Source: Telmatactis stephensoni (lineage: Eukaryota; Cnidaria; Anthozoa; Actiniaria; Isophelliidae). Taken from it: a stretch of DNA of 64,000 nucleotides. The stretch is taken from positions 930,001-994,000 of the forward strand of contig JALIZF010001868.1 in NCBI GenBank assembly GCA_029948255.1, given 5' to 3'. The notes under the pieces were generated by a model, which worked only from the letters and a program-made list of their open reading frames with translations, made no database searches and was not told the DNA's origin. This document shows positions 44,280 through 57,120 of this stretch, piece after piece; the stretch's first letter is position 1, and each line of letters begins with the position of its first letter. The translations under genes were made by a program, and so were the position numbers.

Positions 44280-46579
44280 CTACTCTAAATCATCCCATGA
44301 CAGCCTTCTCTTCTTGCTAGAGGTCAAAATACTGCAACTTAAATATGATTGCATCAATTCTTCATCTAATTCCAAGAATTGTTCTTTCTCAGGAACTGAA
44401 CATTCCTTCTTTCTTTTGTGCTTAAATGAATCATGTTTTTCATTAGTTTGTCCATTGCTTCTTTTATTTTCACACTTCAATCCACATAACATGGAAATAC
44501 TCTGAGATCTATCCATTGCAGTTTCTCTGCTTAATATAATTACAGAAGATCCTTTTTTGTTATAAGTTTTCAAATTCTGCTCTTGGAGAATCTTTGGTTT
44601 TGTTTTCTTTGCATAAAATGATGGTACTTTTCTTTCGCATGTGCCCAGCTTTACCATTTTCTTTACTGTTTTCAAGTTCATCATCCATTCTTTAATGACT
44701 GGTGCAGCCCACCCATCTGTACAAATGTCTTGGTCTTCACTGAAACCATCAAACTACAAAGAAAGAATTTGAATTTTTGAATTTGCTTGTGATTATGCTT
44801 AGGTCACCAGTGAAAAGACAAGCACTACTAATGAACAGTACATTACTGAGTCTGTGTATGTTGCTTGTGCTTATGCTTATGTCACTGGTGAAAAGACAAG
44901 CACTGCTAATGAACAGTACATTACTGAGTCTGTGTATGTTGCTTTATGCTTATATTTTTAGCTGAAAAGACGAGGTCTGGAAATGAGCACTACATTATTA
45001 ATTCTGTCTGATTGTTACTATGTTATGCCATGAGTGAAAATATATTTGTCAAACTATAGGCTGAATGAAAAGTCACAAATTCTATAAATATAAAGTCCAA
45101 ACCTTTGGGTTGAGAATCAAGTTATTTTCTCTTGTAAATCTTGCAATGCCATCTTTTGTAACAGAAGTTCCAGATAAATTGAGACCAGTTAGTGATTTGA
45201 AAATCACAAGATATCTTACTGATGAGTCACTTATCTTGGGGTTGTCTGATAAATCCAGCAAAGACAGATTACGAGGACCTTCTTTCTTGACTCGGAGTGG
45301 AAGAGTGAATATCCTTATGTCAGCATCATCAAGGGAATTATCTTTTAGGCTTAATCTAGTTAAACTTTACACAAAAATACATCAGTAAAACATGACATGT
45401 TGAAGCAGCCTTGGGAGTCAAAATTATAAGTACAAGTTCATAATGAATGACTATATTGGTCAAAGTTACATGGTATTCTCTCTGATATGAACAGATCACA
45501 GCAATATGAGTACTCTTATCTGTTATCATTATCATAATCATTATTGACATGGGTAATAGTGAGCAATCTGCACTGTGAGGTAAGTGGTTGATAAGTGGTC
45601 AGTAAGTGGTTGATAAGTGGTCGGTAAGTGGTTGATAAATGGTTGGTAAGCGGCTGATAAGTGGTTGGTAAATAGTCGAGAAGTGGTTGAGAAGTGGTTG
45701 GTAAGTGGTCAATAAGTTGTTGGTAAGGTAACTAATAAGTGGTCGGTAAGGCAATGGTAGGATGATGGTAAAGTAATGGTAAGTGGTTGATGAAATGAGT
45801 TACTGACCACTTACTGTACAGTGCAAATTGTTCACTATAACCATTGATATAAATCAACTCCACTGTACAATACCCTGGCATGTGAGATAACTGATGCAGC
45901 AGCTCGTGGCTCTTCCCAAGTCGACAAGTGGCCAACATCCACCTCAGCCAAAAATGGAAAGCATTTTAGATAATCGATTTCACTGACTGCCAAGAGCTGT
46001 GATTTTAAACTAAGCTTGCTTAGCACAAGACTTCCATATGCATCACAGAATAATTGAAAAGTTTGGCTCCATTTGTGAGTAAATACCCCATTGATATGGA
46101 CTTTATCGAAAAGATCTTTGCCAACAATTTCAGGGAAACCACAGAGAGACTCAACCATAGAAATGTTCTTGGCTACAAAATCAAGAGATATCAAGTATAG
46201 AGAATAAGGTGAGACGTTACCATGGTGATCTTTTAGAGAGCAGCTAGCAGCTAAAATGAAACAAAATGGACATTTTTAGATGACCATTCTCAATAACAGC
46301 AGAAAATCAAATGAAAAATGAACATTTTTCGATGTCAATTCAAAATCATTTTTGTGCAAATGAAATAGTTTACTAGTAATAAGAAGACGAAAATACATGA
46401 AAAAATTCTTTAACTGGTTTACCTATAGGTTCAATGTCTTTAAGATAGCTTCTGTCTGCAAGCTGTGCAGTCAAATCGTATCCACTAGGAGTTTTAAGTC
46501 GGCCATATTTGTCTCTGGTGTACACCAAGCCAATTTCGTCGTCTTCAGATGGAAGATCAGTGCAACGCTTAAACGACAT
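44280..46579 (-). CDS. LRRC42: Leucine-rich repeat-containing protein 42 (4 exons)
   Basis: Minus-strand exons 46579-46423, 46250-45874, 45364-45103 and 44753-44280 (stop TAG 44280-44282), about 420 residues against 428 in human. Exon 1 holds a GLVYTRDKYGRLKTPSGYDL start. Exon 2 matches the family at AYGSLVLSKLSLKS. Exon 3 carries the LRR core: LTRLSLKDNSLDDADIR, NLSLLDLSDNPKISDSSVRY and LTGLNLSGTSVTKDG. Exon 4 has DGWA followed by FYAKK and a Lys/Glu-rich tail. Exon 2 contains one apparent frameshift near 45931-45942: upstream reads FLAEVD, downstream resumes in the next frame as TCRLGKSHELLHQLSH, and removing one G restores both the family pattern and the downstream phase. The protein's molecular role is poorly defined in the literature I know. 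Confidence 0.9.
44795..45000. repeat. Displaced copies of the 78-bp satellite in LRRC42 intron 3
   Basis: Two full units and a decayed third, opposite in orientation to the array at 8190: GAAAAGACAAGCACTGCTAA then GAACAGTACATTACTGAGTC then TGCTTGTGCTTATGCTTATG, at a 78-bp spacing. Confidence 0.9.
45581..45795. repeat. Minisatellite of TAAGTGGTTGA / TAAGTGGTCGG units
   Basis: Eleven-base units alternate over about 210 bp in LRRC42 intron 2, with increasing decay toward 45795. Confidence 0.9.
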
Positions 46580-48177
46580 ATTCGTATACTATTGCTAGAA
46601 TATCTGAAGACTCAATAAATCTGTTTTTGATCATCCCGTATTAATTAAGTTTAAGGAAAGAATCGAGTCAAACCGTCTCGTTCGCCATGTCGGGAGGAAG
46701 TTAATTTTCCCGCCAAAATGTGATAGCGATTTGTCACGTGCCAAAACAAGAAACAGGTATCCCAATCATAAATTTAAAACTCTCAATTTTTTATTGATTT
46801 GAGCATTTATTTCAATTTTATTCAGATTTTAAAATCTCCAAAGGCTCAGTTTTTGCTTGACGGATATCGAAATAATATTGTTGGAGGCGTTTTTGCTTAT
46901 TTGGGGGATATTTTTGTGCTGTATTGGGTTTCCTATGGAATGTTTAGCGCGTGCACTGGAATCTACATAAGTTTTTGACAAGTGAAATTTTACACTTTCA
47001 AAATTTCACAAACTGTCCGAAACTAGTTTTCTTCCTACGTTTTATAAGAAACTTGTTGGTTTGAACTTTTAACAGTACGATCAAGGTAAGTAAAGCCTAC
47101 TGAGATCTTGATTTTTTCGATTTAGAATTTGGAGCAAGTTTTCAAGGTCATTCATTGCAGGCGCGCGAATTTGCAAGATGGCGTCTGCATTTTCCACGAG
47201 TTTCTCCACACGGTTTTATCATTGAAGGGTTTGAATGCAGCAGTATTGTAGATACAGGCATTGCATAACTAACAAGACTAAAGTTGTAACGCAATGACTT
47301 TTTTTATTGCGAATAACAGTAATATATAACTAGGTTTAATATATCGCTCAGCATTCGTTCATGACAACACTCTATATGAGCTATAAGCATGTTTGGCTGA
47401 ATTGAGTAAGATATCTATACTAAAATAGAAATTACAATGCCCTAGTATCTTTATATAGTCTATATACACTTCATCCAATATAATAAAAAAATTGTATGTA
47501 AATTATTATGATATTGGGTTAATAATATTCCGTTATGCATCTAGTTTATGCTATACATGTTGCAAAAGCATGTGTTCAGATCATTCTTAGGGTAGATTTT
47601 ATATGTTTTTCAAAAATCACAAATATGCGAGCAACTTAAATGAGGCAGGGCAAACCCAAAGGCATATCATGACCTGTGACATTTTTCTCATTAATGAAAT
47701 CAACTCTGTTGAGTATGGAAGTGCCCAACTTCAAAGCAGTGGCATATGATTTTACTAAATCTTAGAAGCAAATATTGATAGTTAGTAAAATAGTCCAAAT
47801 GGATACATAAGGAGAAAATAATGGGATTAATAATGTCTAATAATAATAAATGTCTGAGATACGTGCTATGATATGTTAAGCTTGAAAGGAAAATGAAAGG
47901 AATTGGAGTGCTAAAAACAGCAGAACTTGAATTGTGCTGACAAATCATAGCATGCAATTCAGCCTTAACTATTTCACAGATTTAGTAAGATCACTCTTTC
48001 TTAACAGATAGATAATCCAGTCAAATTTAATGCCATGCTCAGAGCACCTTGCAGGTAGATGATCATTAATACATTAATTAGTCAGACTATTATTAGAGTA
48101 TTGCTCAATATTCTATACTTGTTTGTAACATCCTGTGTGATTGTGGCTGTACATAGAAGCCAGCTGTCAACAGAGAG

Positions 48178-48231
<54 letters not shown>

Positions 48232-48999
48232 GTTTTGCACTGTTTTCGTATGTTAGTAAACACCATTGTAATTTTGCAAATTAGGATTTTATTTGCCATA
48301 TTAATTCATCATTAGAGCTCTATTAGAGCTATTAAACAGCAATTATTACACTATTATAAAGACAATATTAACTTATTAATTTTCTACTCAGATTAGAAGT
48401 CAGACAAGTATTTTTCTTGGTCCAGGGAAAAGATTTAAGTTCAGTATTTTCAATGATGGTAAATAACTTTCACTATTTAAGTTTGAACAAGGTATTCTGC
48501 AATATATCATTAAAACTGCTTGATGATAGTTAAAGGTAAGATTAGTAGCTAATACTAATTCAAGAAATATCTTCTTTGTTGTGCGTATACTCATGAAACA
48601 ATACTGTTTGATCAAAACATCAATAAAAATAACTTCAAGGCAGCTATAGTCCTATTGAGAAAGATACACTGCTTTTTAGAATTGATGGTTTTAGCATACT
48701 ATATACATATCATTACTAAGATGTTATACTGTTTTTCAAGCAGGGATATTAATATATTGAGTGTACAAGTATAGCACAGTTATACTTCATTATATCGCTA
48801 TTAGTAATAGATGGTTCATATCAATATATAAAGAAAGCTCCATTTTCAAGTATTAATGAAGTCTTCGCGCTATGTACTTATAAACAAAATACAATCATTT
48901 TTCATGGCTATATCATGTAAAAAGCATAAATGATTATATACATAGGCCGTATGAACACTATACAATGGATTCGTAATTCCATAAAATAATAGATTAATA
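46580..48999. other. Intergenic: LRRC42 upstream region to GLIS 3' flank
   Basis: The first ~600 bp are the presumed LRRC42 promoter. A GCAAGATGGCGTC motif at about 47175 fits a YY1 site and also starts a 15-residue ATG frame; no gene could be built from it. The rest is AT-rich, with a (GA)n microsatellite at 48180-48230. Confidence 0.5.
48180..48230. repeat. (GA)n microsatellite
   Basis: About 50 bp of uninterrupted GA. Confidence 0.97.
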
Positions 49000-51900
49000 T
49001 TATCTGATAATTGCTGATGACAAAGGCTTTAAAGTGTCCTCAAATGTAGGTATATCCATCGTACTCAGTACTTGGGTATAATACTGTTCTTGGGGTTCAG
49101 CTAAATTTGTGGGTGTGGTTGCCCTAGCGACTGGTTGAACACCTGTAAACTGATATCCACCTCCTTCGGCATTGTCCCAGGAGTTTCCTGCCATATCTGT
49201 TGGCATTACTGCATAGTTGTTATTTTCCATGAGTCTTGGGTCTGCCATTTTTCGAAGAGGTTCTAGTGAGCTGTGTTTGGTGTAATCTTCAGGGACCCCA
49301 AGGTCAACCAGGGGTCTAGTCACGCCCTCTCCTAGGAGCTCTCTCTTGGATGATTTATTTCCTCTTAGCTTCTGTTTTGACTGAAATGAATAATCCACAA
49401 GATTTAATACAAATTAAATAGGATAAAATTAATTACCCCAAGCAGCACCAACACAAACAGCTCTTATTGTTCACCTTTAGAGTTTTTTCTAGAGATCTAG
49501 AAATAAATTGACTGGGACCTTTTAGAAGCTTCTGCCTTTTGGAAGTGTCCATTTTTATACCGAAATGTCTGCCCAATTGGGGTATGTGCCTTTAGAGGCA
49601 GTATGTAAGTTTACAATTATGGCTATGATGGCATGTAAGAATGACAAGTGGATGGATATGACAAAGTTAGGTCAGTCTGAGAGAAGTAGCTGCTGAAATT
49701 TACTCCTTTGAGATCCCAATTGAGGATATTTTGTCATAATCTCTGATGATGTGAAGTTAAAAACAAATAAGTTAAGTAGCCCTCTGTGAAATTGAAAAGG
49801 TCACAAGCCATGGAATAAATATTTGACAAGAGTGCTCTTTAACTTAAAGGGTGGATATAACTCATATTCACTCATAAAGAAGGACCCATAGGTTAATTGC
49901 CTCAACAAGGAGATTTAAGGGGTCATACTTTATGGGATCTTAGGTGATAATAAGACAGATTTTCTTCATATTCATCTCTAGATAATACTTCCTCTTTCCA
50001 TGTCTGACATAAAAGGTTAATAACTGTCGTATTTACTCCCGTGGAGGTCTCCTAGAAAGCTGTACTTTTTTGAATGATAATAAAACACTGAATGTGTTTG
50101 CCTGATTACCTTACTTCCATTGCTACTGCTGTTGGGCATCTTGCCACTCGCATGCTGCTTGAAATGTTTTCGTAGAGAGCTAGGGTCGGTGTATCTCTTT
50201 GGACAGCCAGGAACTTGACATGCATAGGGTTTCTGAAGTGAACACAAGTAATTGATGTTGATAAATAACATTTACTTAAAAATATAACCGTTTTTGGAGT
50301 TAAGGAATGTATATTGAACTGACTCTAAATGTACTCAGGAATTGAAACGTTTTTTGGTGAGTTTTTAAAATTGGACAGCCAGGAACTTGACATGCATAGG
50401 GTTTCTAAAGTGAATACAAGTAATTGATGTTGATAAATAACAACATTTACTTAAAAACATCACCCTTTTTGGAGTTAAGGAATGTATATTGAACTGACTC
50501 TAAATGTACTCAGGAATTGAAACTTTTTTTGGTGAGTTTTTAAAATTGAGAGAGCTACATGTATTGGCAAGTTAGTAAAATTAAAATATATTGGCATTAT
50601 GTGTGCTTGTATTTCAATCTAAATTGTATTAGCATCATATCATGGCAAATGGTTCATTTAGTTCTCTATAAAATTGTATGTACAGGTGCTACATTTAAAT
50701 TTCATTTACAATCACTCAAATTATATTGGCCTTATTGATCAATATGTGTTTTAAACATCTCAAGAGGGTTATTTGTTTGTGATTCATAGGAAAAGTTTTT
50801 TCAATTTCTATGAGATCATGCATGTTTGGTTCACTGTCAAGTGACAAGAGGGTGTCAGAAACCTTTCAATGACAATACCCCATGTGTCATAAGACAATCA
50901 ATTGGTATACCCAGCTGTCACTTTCCAATTAAAATGGTCAATTTTCTGTCAGATTTGATAAATTTCTGCCCTCCTTTTGAAGTTCTTTTGATATCCTTAA
51001 TTAATACTACTCATAAAAATCCATCAATAATATTGTCCTTGATTCTTACATGAAAGGAAAATCAATTTTAAACAAATAAGAAGAAGAGCAGATATGAGAT
51101 ATGTGTTAAAATTATTTGTCCATAAATTTCTGGATAAATAAATTTACATTCAGATGTAATGTAGATGTTATCAAGAAGTGTATTTGTTATTTAAAATGTA
51201 GCATTTCTTCTAGGCAACACAGGCATTTGAACAACATGTTAATTAATGAGACAAAAGGTCCAAAAGGGATTAGTCACTGTCACTTTTAGCCCAAGCAAAA
51301 CATTAATAAACTTCTAACTTCCTCCTTTGAATATATACTATATTACAACTAACTTAAATTATTTAAATCCTTAAATATTTCAAAAGCTGACATGAACTGT
51401 TTTTCTGGTGGTTTTAGATAATAAATTTGCATAAAGTTCAAACCATTTTGTAGGGAGACAATAAAGTTAGCTGATGTAAAATGCTGAAAAATTCCAAAGG
51501 GATGGAATAATGTAAACAAAAGTCAGGAATCCAAATTCCTAGGATTTTCAAGGGATTTAAGTGGATATTTTTACATGTGTATCTATAGATACTTTTAAAA
51601 AAGACAGTGAAATGACAGTTCTCTCAGTTCAAACAGGTGAAATATCCACATGTTTTCAATAAAAAAAACTTGGTCAACTACTAATTTTTTTTAATTTTAA
51701 ATATTTATAAACACTTTTCCTTAGTTCGGTGGTATTTATATTTGTATAAAAATGTTCTTTGTTATTTTTCAAAGTACAAAACTTACTGTATCCAAATGAG
51801 TGCGTTGGTGCTTCGCTCTGTCTGATGAGTTTGAGAAAGCTTTAGGACAACCAGGGAACTGACATATATAGGGTTTTTCTCCAGTATGAGAACGCATATG

Positions 51901-54900
51901 TATTTTTAGATTTTCCAATCTTGAGAAGGCCTTGTTACACCCAGGATGCTGTTAAAAAAAGAATATGTATTTTAGTCAGTGAACAATAAAAATTTCTATT
52001 TGCTAAAATAATAATAATAATAATTTATTTTTAGTTCAAAAACTACAGGGTATTCTAATTGTGTTACAAAATATTTTCGATTGTATTGTTCCTCTCTTCC
52101 ATTGATATAATTTTAGAACTTAACCAATATTTGTTCGTATCTTCATGCTTTTGTCTTGTTGCTTTTTCACACATTCGTCTTTCCTTTTCACTTTTTAACA
52201 TTTTCATTCATTTATTCCACGTTTCGTCAACATTGTTTTCTATATATAATGCGTGCATTTTTATGGTAAAAATTTTATCTTTTTCAAAAATGTTTCCCAC
52301 AAAAACGCTTGTTTATTCTATATTTTGAAAAAACATTTGATAAAAGTTAATTCTGGTATTTTTGTTGTTTTAAAATCATTTTACTCCGAAGTAGGAGTAC
52401 ACATAGAGTCAGTTATGTTGGTGTACATATGCTAGTAGGATTTCACTTTAGCGTCAATTTTTGCTCTATAACACCTATTTTTATCCACTTTAAAAGTGAA
52501 CTTTCATTTTCGCCCAGCAGGACGACAGTCTTCACAGCACACGTTAAAAGGTTTTATCACAATACGCAAGAAACGCCAAATATCTCCGTATTTTTGCACA
52601 TTTGGCTACCTATCTCAAACGCTTAATTATACTACATAAAAGAAGACGATAACACGAACATCAAAAATTCAACAGAGGTCGTTTTCAATTGGTTTAGATC
52701 AAGATCTATTAATTCTTTTGAAGATAAGGAGCAAATGTCATTTATTAATCATTGTTCGGAGGATAAATTAACAAATTGATGGACTGGCTCTTATAGTGCA
52801 TGAGCAATATTATAAATAAATGACAAATTGAAATAGTCGTTCTGTTAAGTAAACTTTTATACTTCAACGCGTTTTTGATGAGGCTTTCATGACGCTCTCA
52901 AACTTCCTTACAACTTGTAATACCTTTGTTTAATATAAACCATTAACTTTTCTTTCTCTTTTTCGTTTTTTAATTACCATTATTTTATTTTTCATGTTAG
53001 GAAATGTATAAATAGAAGTTAAAGTTGCCCTTTTTGTCAGACTTAAGAGTCTTAAGACGTAGAATGATTTTGAGCAAATTAGTAGCACTCTCAAGAGCCA
53101 CTTGCAACACTTGTGCACGGTTTTAAAAGTGGCACTTTTGCAATAAAAGAAAATTGCTCGCCGGCAATTTTTCCAAACGTTCAGTCATCTTTATCTTCTC
53201 TGAGGTTTGGGTAACTTTTGAGCTATGACCAAATAACTTTTCAGCTCAAAAACGCTGCTGATACCACGCTAAAAGAGCGAACGAATGACTAAGCAACCAA
53301 AATAGTAACATATTTGCATAGAATTCATTGTTTCTCTACAGAAAGGAAGAACCTGGAGAAACTTTTCAATAGCAGTAGTTCATTTTTTGATAAAAGGCTA
53401 TATTTGGTCTTGTAAGTCTTTGACTTGAAAGAAAACAGTAAATGCCGCCGTTTGTACAGCGACACATCTGTCAATTAGTAACCGTTTGAGAGTACAATCA
53501 GGTCCAAATACCTATTCCCTATTTGATATACAATGACTATATTAACCTACGTTCTAACTCGTGACACTTTTCTGATAGTGTTTGTCCATGTTTTCAATTC
53601 AATTAATGTGTGCAGACGTTCAGAAATAAAGAAACCAAGTCTATTTATTGAAGGTAAACTTTGTTCAAAGCTACCTAAAAGAGGCCGGCGCTTTTTTTGT
53701 GGTCAAAAGAACCATCAAAACATTTCCTTTCTTTTTGATCGAATTAAAGGCCCGTTTTTTGTTTTGAAAAAACACAGACAATCTCTCTTGGTTGGTACTT
53801 CCTTTCTCTGGGTAAATTTGTAAATTGGAATTCTTAGCCATGTTTTGACACAATTTGAAAGATTGCGTGAATTTGAGTTTGTCCACAGGAATAACTTACG
53901 GAAACTATTAGAGTGTTAGGGGAAGTTGATTGTAGGTGAACGATGTACAAAACGACTAAAATACGACGGAAAAATCGAAATTGTTTTGGGACATTAAGAA
54001 ACACAATCGGAATGCGGTGATTCTTGATATGATAAAATGGCGTTCTCTTCACTTAGATTCAGAAAGATATGGAATAAAGTTGCCCGTGATGACCAAAGCG
54101 ATGGGCGAAGAGAACGAAAGATTGTCAGAACAATACTCTTATCCGGTATTGAAGGTTTTTAGTTTCTTATTACTGAACGTAAGACCAAAACGAATGCACT
54201 GCTACAGAAACGTGAAAGATAATTTTCTAGTCCACTTTTCTGTGTAATAAGACCACTAGATTTTTTCAAGAGTCTTGTCGGCAATTTGAGTTCCATCAGC
54301 AGGGAAAGTTAGTTTTTGACTGGAGGCGCAGTGAACCTTGGCCTAAATAATACGCACGGACTCCCGCTGACAGTCCACACGAAATGACCGAACACTCACG
54401 AATCGGCCAGTATATGGCGACAAAATTCATCCAGAAAACAGGCATTTTTTTCGATAGAAATCAGTCCTATCCTTGGACCACGGTCAGATAGCTAAGTGAC
54501 CTATTTATTGGACACAGAATGTGCGTGATCGTCGAGATATAATTTCCGTGATTCGCTGGCTTTGAAATTTGTCGGCATACGGTGATGTTTTTGCATTTGT
54601 TCTGGGCTGACCACAAGCATAATAAAAATGTCTTTCAATTTTAGACTCAAATCTTTTTTTTCCCAAGCAAAGACAATGGAATTATTGTTTTCTTGTTGTG
54701 CTGTTATCCAATATCAATCTATTGTACAAGGATTTGAAGCTTCGTAGCCTCACAATTTACTGTAACTAGACCTAGCGCAATTCGAGAACTATAAAAAAAG
54801 ATATTCCAAATAACTTATTAAATTAGAATAATATGCATAAAAATCAACACCTTTTAGCTCTGTAATACAGCCAGTATCTCACTAAATACGTTTTGTATTA

Positions 54901-56488
54901 TTACACAATGTGTGAGAGAGATTTTCAGTCCCATTTGTGTAGAAAACTTTAGTAGCTATTCAGAATTCTCTGTATCGAAATTGTTTATAGAGTGCTTGCT
55001 CAAAAATCCAACCGTGTTGCTTTCAGCATTGTCTACAATCAAATGAATTTAATAAACTCTGGCATATGCTTTTAGCAATCCACTTTTTCCCAAGTTCTAG
55101 TTAACAGCAAAGCAAACAGTTTTAAAGAATGCTAAATAAATACTTACAGTACACTTATTGGGTTTTTCTCCTGAATGTACTCGCATGTGAATTACAAGCT
55201 TGTATCGAGCATTGAATGGCTTGGTTTGTCTCGAGCAGTGTTCCCAGTAGCATATGTACAAATCGTCTGCCTTTCTCTGGTCGATGTGTACTTTTTCAAT
55301 GTGCCGAACTAAGTCATCTTGCTCAGAGTAAATAGCATCGCAACCAATCCATTTGCATGAACAGAGTCTATCTTCAGGTTGTTCAGATGACCCCTTTGAA
55401 CTCGTAGAAGGACACTGCTTATCCTTTTTATTATCACTGGCACTAGTCCATTTATCGTCTGTGCTCCTTCTACGCTCATCGCCTTCGGTAGGAGAAAGTA
55501 TCTTCCCAAATGTGGAGAGTGTTTTCTTTAAGATTTCCTCAGATCTTGACTTGACGGGTGCAAAAAATCGTGCTGATTTTGTTTGTGGATCGGTGTTGAA
55601 GACGGTGACGTTAGGAATCACCCCTGATTTGTCTTTGTTTAAAGCCTGATAGTAGTCGAACGATCTCGATTCTCTGTAAGCGTTATCGTATTTATATTGG
55701 TAGCATCCAGGAGATGACAATGGACGGTCGAGTACTCGCTCTGGATACACGTAGGATCCTTGTCTCTCCTGACGTCTAGTTTGATGTCTAGACTGAGTCA
55801 TGTCCGTCATTGTGGAGCCAGTGACAGGATATGATCCAAGGTTTCCCGTATTTCCCAACGAATCCTCCATAAACGAGCCTTGGAAACATTCTTTATGATG
55901 CTCAAAACCTTGGCGGCTTGTATCTGTTAGTGAATTCCGTAAGTTAGGAGAGTTTGGGAAGGTAAATGTTCGATCTTGTAGTTCTATGCGAGGCAGACAG
56001 TTGCGTGAGCTAGAAGCAGACCGCGTGTCTCCAAAGTCGACAAGTTCGTTGGCAATGTTCGCTTTCTCGGCCAACTGTGCGAGCCCAGCTATAGGATCAG
56101 TCCTGACCTGATTCGGTGGACAGTTTTGGAGTGAAGTTGGAAGGAAACAACCTGCTTCATCTGTGAGATAACGTGGACTTAGACTATGATTTTCAATGAT
56201 ATTTTGTTGGCCACTTTGCGTGTGACAGCCAACAAAATTAACACCCGTTGGTGTTGAGATTCCAACATTTCTATTATGTTCCATAAATTCGTAATTGAAT
56301 CGTGAATCTCCTTGATTCGCGTGAGCAGAGAAGCTTGCCTGGTTGGGTCCCACTCTTGGTTGAAGGTTGTTGTATTTGCTGTTGAGTTGGTCCCTCATGT
56401 GGTTGTGGTGGTACGCGGTGGTGTTGTGTTCCCGCGCCAGTGCCTCGGTCGGTGTCTGCGGTTCAGCGTATTCTCGTGATGCATACAT
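49000..56488 (-). CDS. GLIS3: GLIS-family (GLIS1/3-like) five-zinc-finger transcription factor (4 exons)
   Basis: Nuclear DNA-binding regulator of the Gli/Zic/Glis superfamily. Minus-strand exons 56488-55148, 51948-51787, 50232-50110 and 49380-49000 (stop TAA) are all phase 0, giving 668 residues. The N-terminal ~360 residues are low-complexity and unconserved. Five C2H2 fingers follow. Finger 1 is CSCKWIGCD with HIEKVH and then the GLIS-diagnostic IDQRK. Finger 2 is ICYWEHC...[16 protein letters not shown]. Finger 3 is [20 protein letters not shown]. Finger 4 is [20 protein letters not shown] and finger 5 is [19 protein letters not shown]. Linkers [16 protein letters not shown] and LDTKPYAC are canonical. 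The last exon encodes a 126-residue C-terminal domain ending [12 protein letters not shown], an acidic and possibly activating end. GLIS1 and GLIS3 cannot be separated here, so the symbol is provisional. Intron 1 is about 3.2 kb. Confidence 0.93.
50201..50547. repeat. ~172-bp tandem duplication including the 5' end of GLIS exon 3
   Basis: Copy A (50201-50372) begins inside the finger-5 exon at GGACAGCCAGGAACTTGACA and runs through the splice acceptor into the intron, ending GAGTTTTTAAAATT. Copy B (50373-50547) repeats it almost exactly, including the acceptor region (GGGTTTCTAAAGTGAA against GGGTTTCTGAAGTGAA). Confidence 0.92.
51949..55147. other. GLIS intron 1
   Basis: 3.2 kb, AT-rich, with an AAT-type microsatellite at about 52009-52024. 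Open frames at 53533-53823 and 53981-54247 show no recognisable motif and are treated as chance. Confidence 0.5.
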
Positions 56489-57120
56489 GGTAAATTCTCT
56501 CTAAACTTGCCGGCGGAAATCAACAACCAATCACATCCTTCCTTTTCCCTCGACTACCTTTTCTAAAACAACAAGAAATTCGCTGACTTTTGGGCTTCGC
56601 TTGAGCAATAGACTTCCCTTGAATTCACTAGAAGAAAAAAAGGAGAAAGAATTTTAAGGAAATACTTCCAATTCAAAATGCATGGAGAATGGGAATCTCT
56701 CGATTTCAATGGTATATTTTGGGTGACTTCTGTTACCTTCAAACCACAGGAATCAGACTCTAGACTAATTGTCATGAAACTAATAGAAATTCACTTTGAC
56801 TAACAATTATGTCATCGGTGTCGCTTTATTTGCTCTTTTAGTTTTAAGAAAATGCCCCAAAACAATTAGCTTTACTTCCAATCCACCACCCTTCGGCTCC
56901 CTCACATCCTCGTCGGCGCAGTTTGATTGACAGCTCTTAGGTCGTCTCCATGACAACTAATTAGGATTTATGGCGTAAAAACGCAGAGCCAATCAGAAAG
57001 GAGGAGGAATTTTGGGAGGGAGTTGATTTGAAATCCATAAGGCAGAACTGTGGATGCCGCTTTGGTCTAATCACTCGCTAGCCCTCTGCAGCTTGACCAG
57101 ATATCGTCTTTCTATAGTTA
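56489..57120 (-). promoter_or_regulatory. Putative GLIS upstream region with PBX/MEIS-type and CCAAT motifs
   Basis: TGATTGACAG at 56924-56933 is the classical composite PBX-PREP/MEIS site. ACTAATTAGG (56956 onward) contains a homeodomain TAATTA core, and GCCAATCAG near 56988 is a CCAAT box. All fall 430-510 bp upstream of the GLIS ATG. Function is inferred only. Confidence 0.35.

Noticed and set aside
45065..45388. Plus-strand 107-codon frame
   Set aside because: Antisense shadow of LRRC42 exon 3, which carries clear leucine-rich repeats on the minus strand.
47175..47225. Short ATG frame MASAFSTSFSTRFYH after a YY1-like motif
   Set aside because: Only 15 residues, with no downstream exon found; possibly 5' UTR of an unknown transcript but not supportable.
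53533..54247. Two plus-strand frames of 88-96 codons in GLIS intron 1
   Set aside because: No family motif, no splice partners and no conserved composition; likely chance.
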